Shown piece by piece: positions 57,430 to 64,000 of a stretch of 64,000 nucleotides of DNA. Positions within the stretch are counted from its first letter, which is position 1. Each line of letters begins with the position of its first letter. This DNA comes from Omphiscola glabra (Eukaryota; Mollusca; Gastropoda; Lymnaeidae), in the NCBI GenBank assembly GCA_964017045.1, contig OZ024808.1, forward strand, positions 5,039,284 through 5,103,283. Direction: 5' to 3'. Under the pieces are notes generated by a model, which was given only the letters and a program-made list of their open reading frames with translations, did not search any database and had not been told where the DNA came from. Made by a program: the position numbers and the translations under genes.

Positions 57430-58300
57430 ATTCTGGTAGGTGATCTGTTGTGTGTGGACCTGTTAAGTTGACAGGTTGTGTGTGGACCTATTGAGTTGTC
57501 ATGTTGTGTGTGGATATGTTGAGTTGTCATGTTGTGTGTGGATATGTTGAGTTGTCATGTTGTGTGTTGACCTGTTGAGTTGTCATGTTGTGTGTGGACC
57601 TGTTGAGTTGTCATGTTGTGTGTGGACCTGTTGAGTTGTCTTGTTGTGTGTGTGGACATGTTGAGTTGTCATGTTGTGTGTGTGGACCTGTTGAGTTGTC
57701 ATGTTTTGTGTGGACCTGTTGGGTTGTCATGTTGTGTGTGGACCTTTTGAGTTGTCATGTTGTGTGTGGATATGTTGAGTTGTCATGTTCTGTGTGGATA
57801 TGTTGAGTTGTCATGTTGTGTGTGGATATGTTGAGTTGTCATGTTGTGTGTGGATATGTTGAGTTGTCATGTTGTGTGTGGACCTGTTGAGTTGTCATGT
57901 TATGTGTGGATATGTTGAGTTGTCATGTTGTGTCTGGACCTGTTGGGTTGTCATGTTGTGTGTGGACCTGTTGAGTTGTCATGCTGTGTGTGTGGACCTG
58001 TTGAGTTGTCATGTTGTGTGTGGACCTGTTGAGTTGTCATGTTGTGTGTGGACCTGTTGGGTTGTCATGTTGTGTGTGGACCTGTTGAGTTGTCATGTTG
58101 TGTGTGGACCTGTTGAGTTGTCATGTTGTGTGTGGACCTGTTGAGTTGTCATGTTTTGTGTGGACCTGTTGGGTTGTCATGTTGTGTGTGGACCTGTTGA
58201 GTTGTCATGTTGTGTGTGGACCTGTTGAGTTGTCATGTTGTGTGTGAACCTGTTGAGTTGTTATGTTGTGTGTGGACCTGTTGAGTTGTCATGTTGTGTT
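57430..58300. repeat. 28-bp minisatellite, about 31 copies
   Basis: The unit is GTTGTGTGTGGACCTGTTGA then GTTGTCAT. GGACCTG and GGATATG types form blocks. Confidence 0.95.
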
Positions 58301-58375
58301 TTGTATTTTTAAACTGACAGTTTTAATTTTATGCAAACATTATTTTTCTTATCAACTTTTTTTTTCTATGTAATG

Positions 58376-58440
58376 CAGTGCTTCTTAAACTGTGGCGTTG
58401 GACGCCGTTAAATCGTGTTAAGCCGTATAGTACGTGGGTT
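58376..58440 (+). mobile_element. possible hAT terminus
   Basis: CAGTGCTTCTTAAACTGTGG resembles hAT ends. The following GC-rich segment up to 58670 has no match I can name. Confidence 0.35.
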
Positions 58441-58674
58441 AGGGCTTCTAGTCCTAACAACTTATTGATATTTTTATATTCAATATCTTTACATTGCCCG
58501 TTGTTACGTCACATAGCGAAATGGTGTCGGTGGTCCGGAGTGCCCCCCCCCCACACACACCCACATGCCACGACGACAGGTTTCCCCGTCGCCAGACCAT
58601 GCAGAAGAGCGCAGGGAACCACCCTCCACCTGTTCTGGTGGACGCCCGGTCGGCCGAAGCGCTGCGTTGGGGGG

Positions 58675-59490
58675 TTATGTCGGGGGTGTGTGGGGGTTTA
58701 TGTCGGGGGTTGTGTTGGGGGTTGTGTCGGGGGTTGTGTCGGGGGTTGTGTTGGCGGTTGTTTCGGGTGTTGTGGTGTGGGGAGTTGTGTTTGAGGTTGT
58801 GTTGGCGATTGTGTCGGAAGTTGTGTTGGGGGTTGTGTTGGCGGTTGTGTCGGGGATTGTGTCGGAGGTTGTGTTGGCGGTTGTGTCGGGGGTTGTGTTG
58901 GGGGTTGTGTTTGGGGTTGTGTTGGCGATTGTGTCGGAGGTTGTGTTGGGAGTTGTGTTGGCGGTTGTGTCGGGGGTTATGTCGGGGGTGTGTGGGGGTT
59001 TATGTCGGGGGTTGTGTCGGGGGTCGTGTTGGCGGTTGTGTTGGGGGTTGTGTTGGGGGTTGTGTTAGGGTTGTGTTTGGGGTTGTGTTAGGGGTTGTGT
59101 TGGGGGTTATATCGGGGGTTGTGTTGGGTTTGGTGTCGGGGGTTGTGTTGGGGGTTGTGTTGGGGGTTGTGTTGGGGGTTGTGTTGGGGTTGTGCCGGGG
59201 TGGTGTTGGGGTTTGTGTTGGGGTTTGTGTTGGGGGTTATGTTTGGGGTTGTGTTGGGGGTTGTGTTGGGGGTTGTGTCGGGGGTTGTGTTGGGGGTGGT
59301 GTCGGGGGTTGTGTTTGGGGTTGTGTTGGGGGTGGTGTTGGGGGTTGTGTTGGGGGTGGTGTCGGGGGTTGTGTTGGGGGTTGTGTTGGGGGTTGTGTCG
59401 GGGGTTGTGTTGGGGATGATGTCGGAGGTTGTGTTGGGGGTTGTGTTGGCGGTTGTGTTGGGTGTTGTGTTGGGGGTTGTGGGGGTTGTT
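58675..59490. repeat. G/T-rich minisatellite of about 12 bp, about 65 copies
   Basis: The unit is GGGGGTTGTGTT or GGGGGTTGTGTC. Repeated runs of five G on one strand make quadruplex formation likely. A 340-codon frame through it is an artefact of the 12-bp period. Confidence 0.95.
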
Positions 59491-59499
59491 TAAAAAATG

Positions 59500-59875
59500 C
59501 AGAGACTTTCGTGTGAGACTGCAGTCACAAATTTAGACTTGGAGTCTCACTGATAGACATGAGAAAACCTCATGGTGTCTCATATGACACATCTTTTAGA
59601 AGACAGGTTTTCTGGTTAACATGTTTTAAAACTTAATATTCTATATGTGAGATTTAAATTAAATATTCTCTGTTGGATGTTACCGCCATGGAAAAATCAA
59701 CAAGCATTTGATAGTTGCATGATCTTATCTTTAACTATCACCACCACTTCCAGACCAACAAATCAACTAGATACCTGTCCTCAATATATAGGAATATGTT
59801 GCTGACATTTTTCTGAAAGGTTTGTTAAGAACAGCAATCAGTGGAGAATTCGTAATGTAACTTGAGAACCATCGT
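59500..59875. other. unique spacer
   Basis: Nothing recognised. Confidence 0.4.
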
Positions 59876-59879
59876 GTTC

Positions 59880-60000
59880 CTGTCCGTTGTTGTACATAAG
59901 TCTTTTGTTGTACACAAGTCCGTTGTTGTACATAATTCCGTTGTTGTACATAAGTCTTTTGTTGTACATAAGTCCGTTGTTGTAAATAAGTCCGTTGTAT
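59880..60000. repeat. about 20-bp repeat, 6 copies
   Basis: The unit is GTTGTTGTACATAAGTCC with TT or C variants. Confidence 0.85.
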
Positions 60001-60221
60001 GACATGCACTTAATGTGTACTTGAGTGTAGACATTGTTCACCTCCCGTTGTTGTACTGCACATGTACCGTTCACTTCTGGTGTGCACATAAAAAGTTAAA
60101 TTAATGGACTATTTTATTTTCTAATGCCTCCAATGTACCTTAAGACCTCCATATCGTGGGGCTACGTTCCCTGACCTCGCGAAATGCGAAAATGATCGAA
60201 GTAGGATTGCTATAGTAGCTT

Positions 60222-60480
60222 AATATAGGCCTACCCTTCACACACACTTATAGGCCTACCCTTCACACACACTTATAGGCCTACCATTCACACACACTTA
60301 TAGGTCTACCCTTCACACACACTTATAGGCCTACCCATCACACACACTTATAGGCCTACCCTTCACACACACTTATAGGCCTACCATTCACACACACTTA
60401 TAGGCCTACCATTCACACACACTTATAGGCCTACCCTTCACACAAACTTATAGGCCTACCCTTCACACACACGCTTATAA
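60222..60480. repeat. 25-bp minisatellite, about 10 copies
   Basis: The unit is TATAGGCCTACCCTTCACAC then ACACT. Confidence 0.95.
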
Positions 60481-60674
60481 ACCTCCCCCCCCCCCCCCAG
60501 CACACTTTTTTAATTAAAGTTATATTTATATTATTTTCAATTTATTAGGATAATAAACGCTTATTTAACCGCAAAATAATTGCAATAATAAATATTTAAA
60601 AAATAAGTGTACTGTGTACCGCACACATCCTGGGATAGGGCGGACAATTGGCAGAACAAATCGTTGGACAAAGC

Positions 60675-61425
60675 ACACGTGAGGTACAACTGTACTGTAT
60701 AACCAGGGGACGTAAAGCCCACGTCGAAGTGAGGTACAACTGTACTGTATACCCAGGGGACGTAAAAGCCACGTCGAAGTGAGGTACTACTGTACTGTAT
60801 ACCCAGGGGACGTAAAGCCCACGTCGAAGTGAGGTACTACTGTACTGTATACCCAGGGGACGTAAAAGCCACGTCGAAGTGAGGTACTACTGTACTGTAT
60901 ACCCAGGGGACGTAAAGCCCACGTCGAAGTGAGGTACTACTGTACTGTATACCCAGGGGACGTAAAAGCCACGTCGAAGTGAGGTACTACTGTACTGTAT
61001 ACCCAGGGGACGTAAAGCCCACGTCGAAGTGAGGTACTACTGTACTGTATACCCAGGGGACGTAAAAGCCACGTCGAAGTGAGGTACTACTGTACTGTAT
61101 ACCCAGGGGACGTAAAAGCCACGGCGAAGTGAGGTACTACTGTACTATATAACCAGGGGACGTAAAGCCCACGTCGAAGTGAGGTACTACTGTACTGTAT
61201 ACCCAGGGGACGTAAAGCCCACGTCGAAGTGAGGTACTACTGTACTGTATACCCAGGGGACGTAAAAGCCACGTCGAAGTGAGGTACTACTGTACTGTAT
61301 ACCCAGGGGACGTAAAAGCCACGGCGAAGTGAGGTACTACTGTACTATATACCCAGGGGACGTAAAGCCCACGTCGAAGTGAGGTACTACTGTACTGTAT
61401 ACCCAGGGGACGTAAGTGAAGTTTG
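60675..61425. repeat. 50-bp minisatellite, 15 copies, mostly alternating types
   Basis: The unit begins GAGGTACTACTGTACTGTAT. Two forms, CGTAAAGCCC and CGTAAAAGCC, alternate through most of the array, giving a 100-bp dimer. It ends about 0.7 kb upstream of the TATA box of the FABP-like gene. Confidence 0.95.
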
Positions 61426-61639
61426 ATTGGGGAGCTTACGTCGAGTCATTATTTAATATAGAAACATGTTGAAATAGAATACATCGTTGTGTGACACTAT
61501 GTGTATGTGTAACACCAAGACACGCCGTGTGTATGACACATTGGACTCCCTGTGTTTATAAAATATGAGAACCCGGTATATACTAAACACAATAGTCCAG
61601 TATTCGAAACACCTAGAGTTATCACATGGGCCTTGCAAC

Positions 61640-61812
61640 CCCTAGAACCTCCCATACCTGGGTTCTATAAGCCCTGGGCCCTACAACCCCTGGGCCTTAC
61701 AACCCCGGGCCCTACAAACCCCAGGGCCCTACAAACCCCAGGGCCCTACAAACCCCAGGGCCCTACAAACCCCAGGGCCCTACAAACCCTTTGCCCTACA
61801 ACCTCTGCGCCC
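61640..61812. repeat. about 17-bp minisatellite, about 9 copies
   Basis: The unit is GGGCCCTACAAACCCCA, diverging at both edges. Confidence 0.9.
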
Positions 61813-62129
61813 TTCAGAGTGCCTCAGACAAATAAGGGGCCCAAACTTGTGATGCGGAAAAATTAGCTAGCAATAATTTTAAATATAATTGAACTGGCAG
61901 GAGATCTCAAAATGTCATGCGACGACTCTGGAAACGCATGACACCCCTTGTATAGAAAACCAACACACGCTGTGTATCTTAAACATAACACACACAGAGT
62001 ATCTTAAACACAAGACTCCCTGTGTATGTGTAAGACAACACACCCTGTGTTTATGAAACATTAGCAGACACTCGTCGTGTTTTGAACATAAATTACACTA
62101 AGATTCCACGTTAGAGGGAGCCACCGTTC

Positions 62130-62137
62130 TATAAATA
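62130..62137 (+). promoter_or_regulatory. TATA box of the FABP-like gene
   Basis: TATAAATA in a GC-richer setting, about 155 bp before the ATG at 62286. Transcription would be expected to start near 62160, giving a leader of about 125 nt. Confidence 0.5.
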
Positions 62138-62285
62138 CAGCACGACACCCCACGACATGCAACCAACAAGAATGTCCGCCTGACAAGGACAAACAGTGTC
62201 TCTGTCTGCGAGACGACTTGCTTACACCTTTCTTTGGTTTCGTTGCCTTGCGTGTTGATAGAGTTTTGAAAACATTCTCCCTGTT

Positions 62286-62541
62286 ATGGCTACCCCTACG
62301 GTCATGTTGATTCAAATATCGCTTTTGGCGGGGTACATCTGCGATGCCTTCCCGTCAACAACGTCTGCTTCTATTTTCAGTCATTCAAATTTCACCCAAG
62401 ATTTAAACTCGAGAATATCGACAAGTACAGCAGACGTGAGAATATCGACAAGTGCAGCAGGCGTGATGGCTTTGGACCAATTTGTCGGGAGATGGTTGGA
62501 GGACAAGAAGGAAGGATTCGCCTGTCTGGCAGACGCCTTGG
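62286..62541 (+). CDS. fatty-acid-binding-protein-like gene, first coding exon (partial)
   Basis: The exon opens MATPTVMLIQISLLAGYICD, which looks like a signal peptide, and ends in the FABP-type start FVGRWLEDKKEGFACLADALG at residues 66-86. It then meets a TTGG|GTAAGT donor at 62541/62542, phase 1. FABP genes have their first intron at just this point, after the ALG of the first helix. FABPs bind fatty acids or similar lipids in a ten-strand barrel and are usually cytosolic. The second in-frame ATG at 62466 (residue 61, MALDQFVGRW) would give a classic short cytosolic N-terminus; the first ATG would give a secreted form with a 40-residue Ser/Thr linker. Residues 43-60 hold a tandem duplication. 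The remaining exons lie beyond the window. Confidence 0.65.
62412..62465 (+). repeat. 27-bp tandem duplication in the FABP-like exon
   Basis: Two copies of AGAATATCGACAAGT(A/G)CAGC... in frame, coding RISTSTADV and RISTSAAGV, immediately before the second ATG at 62466. Confidence 0.9.
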
Positions 62542-62869
62542 GTAAGTCATTTTGATTTGGCTACTTAAGGAGAGTTTATTTTTTCAAGTCTTTTTGTCTG
62601 TCAGGGCCCAGAAAATATTTAGTCTTTTTGTAGTACTTTTCTGTGCAATGAGAAATTTGGTCTTTTTGAAGTCTTGTTGTCTATCCTATTGGGTGACGGA
62701 AAGTGGGTCGCTTTAATGTAATTTTAATCTTACTTAAGGTTAGAGAAAAGTAGATCTTTGACCTTTGAACTTTTTATTGCGAGAAATAAATTTTTTATAC
62801 TCGTAATTGAAAAACAGTTTTGTCTTTGAATGTAAGTCATGGTACATTTGATTTGTTTAGAGAATAACT

Positions 62870-63250
62870 GTCTTTAGATTATGAGCTAAGTAAGTCATGG
62901 TACATTTGATTTGTTTAGAGAATGCCTGTCTTTAGATTATGTATTAAGTAAGTCATGGTATATTTGATTTGTTTAGAGAATGCCTGTCTTTAGATTATGT
63001 ATTAAGTAAGTCATGGTATATTTGAGCTGTTTAGATATGACTGTCTTTAGATCATGTGCTATGTAAGTCATGGTATATTTGAGCTGTTTAGATATGGCTG
63101 TATTTAGATCATGTGCTTTGTAAGTCATGGTATATTTGAGCTGTTTAGATATGGCTGTCTTTAGATTATGTACTAAGTAAGTCATGGTATATTTGAGCTG
63201 TTTAGATATGGCTGTCTTTAGATTATGTATTAAGTAAGTCTTGGTACATT
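62870..63250. repeat. about 57-bp minisatellite in the intron, about 7 copies
   Basis: The unit contains AAGTAAGTCATGGTATATTT and GTCTTTAGATTATGT. It repeats GTAAGT donor-like words and may derive from sequence near the exon's own donor. Confidence 0.9.
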
Positions 63251-63289
63251 TGAGTTGTTTGATCCCTTTGATCTCTGTCATCTTCATGG

Positions 63290-64000
63290 CTCAAATAATC
63301 TTGACCCCTCTATATCATTAAATCTGACGTAACACTGCACTGTTGACAAACAACATTTTAAACTCAAATAACATTTGGAATTAAAAGTATCTAGGTTGGG
63401 CTTCTGTGGGACTTCTGTGGGGCTTGTGTGGGGCTTGTGTTGTTTGGTTTTTTGTTTGTTTGTGTTTGTTTATTTGTGTGGGGTTGTTTGTGTCTTGCTG
63501 TTGTGCTGTTTGTGTTGGGCTTGAGTTATCACAGCCGTAAAATAACTTACGTTGAACGTTGACTGTTGACGGGACATTCTCCAGCAGACTGTTGACGGGA
63601 CATTCTCCAGCACAAACCAATGTTAACTTTTTTGCTGTTGTCCCCCGTCCCCCCCCCGGTCCTTAAAACAAACATTCCGGAAATTTGATGACGTCGGTGG
63701 TCCCAGGAATTTTGTGAATGCTTTCGACGGTAATATTCCCGTTCAATACTTTGCTCATTAAGAACTTATTAGTTCCCAATTGGATTTGTGTACATAGTTT
63801 GCGTCATACTTTTGGTGTAAACGTTGCAATTACCGTTCTGTGAATGCAGTCCTTTGGTTGTATGTCTTATCCGGCAAGTGCGCCATGCTGTCACGTGGTC
63901 ATCAATGCGTAGTTTAACTCATCCATAAGCTCACTATATTTAAGTCATATATCAGGGGCGCGTCTTTGCTCATTTTATCTCGCACGTTCATTCAAAATTT
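63290..64000. other. intron or right flank, no exon found
   Basis: Contains a G/T-rich stretch at 63400-63520, a 28-bp duplication (GTTGACGGGACATTCTCCAG) at 63560-63612 and a C tract near 63645. I saw no second FABP exon. Confidence 0.4.

Noticed and set aside
58494..59516. 340-codon plus-strand frame
   Set aside because: It runs through a G/T-rich 12-bp array, with overlapping alternative frames equally open. The first 60 residues come from unassigned sequence beside a possible hAT end.

Overview
The window reads as animal nuclear DNA, most likely from a gastropod mollusc. It holds no bacterial-style operons. The few believable genes are split by GT-AG introns that fit in phase, and the rest is transposon debris and minisatellites. 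The gastropod call is an inference. It rests on three SPIN-like hAT miniature elements with 8-bp target duplications (SPIN has been reported from the pond snail Lymnaea as well as from vertebrates) and on the mollusc-like mix of LINE, hAT and Helitron-type repeats. The species cannot be named from the sequence alone.

Genes. (1) Minus strand 15629-20421: a three-coding-exon gene for a 330-residue trypsin-fold serine peptidase-like protein with His, Asp and GTSGAP serine motifs. Its introns are full of minisatellites and an antisense LINE. (2) Plus strand 62286-62541: the first coding exon of a fatty-acid-binding-protein-like gene with a TATA box at 62130, an apparent signal peptide and a GTAAGT donor; the rest lies beyond the right edge. 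(3) Minus strand 2717-2830: a 38-codon first exon with a good start context and a GTACGT donor, family unknown. Nothing else looks protein-coding; nearly all long open frames are repeats read through in several frames.

Layout. 1-7.5 kb: degenerate repeats, SPIN copy 1, two TTAGGG-bearing MITEs, two LINE fragments and three minisatellites. 7.5-9.6 kb: AT-rich and featureless. 9.6-15 kb: minisatellites plus SPIN copy 2 with a second hAT MITE nested inside. 15.6-20.4 kb: the peptidase gene. 20.6-31.5 kb: an almost unbroken series of unrelated arrays with hAT and Helitron-like ends between them. 31.8-40.1 kb: one 8.3-kb satellite of a 32-bp unit with higher-order structure. 41-46.5 kb: more arrays and SPIN copy 3. 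46.9-53 kb: an inverted-repeat module, a tRNA-like array, a 40-bp array and a 2.8-kb array of a 20-bp unit. 53-62 kb: smaller arrays and little else. 62-64 kb: the FABP-like gene start.

The unifying theme is tandem duplication. By hand tally about 60 separate arrays cover nearly half of the window, and almost every array has its own private unit. Several can be traced to a parent sequence: five expansions lie inside one LINE copy, one array is built from a MITE end plus its target site, one resembles a tRNA A-box region, and even the FABP-like exon carries a 27-bp tandem duplication. This suggests a strong local or genome-wide tendency to seed short tandem duplications that then expand.
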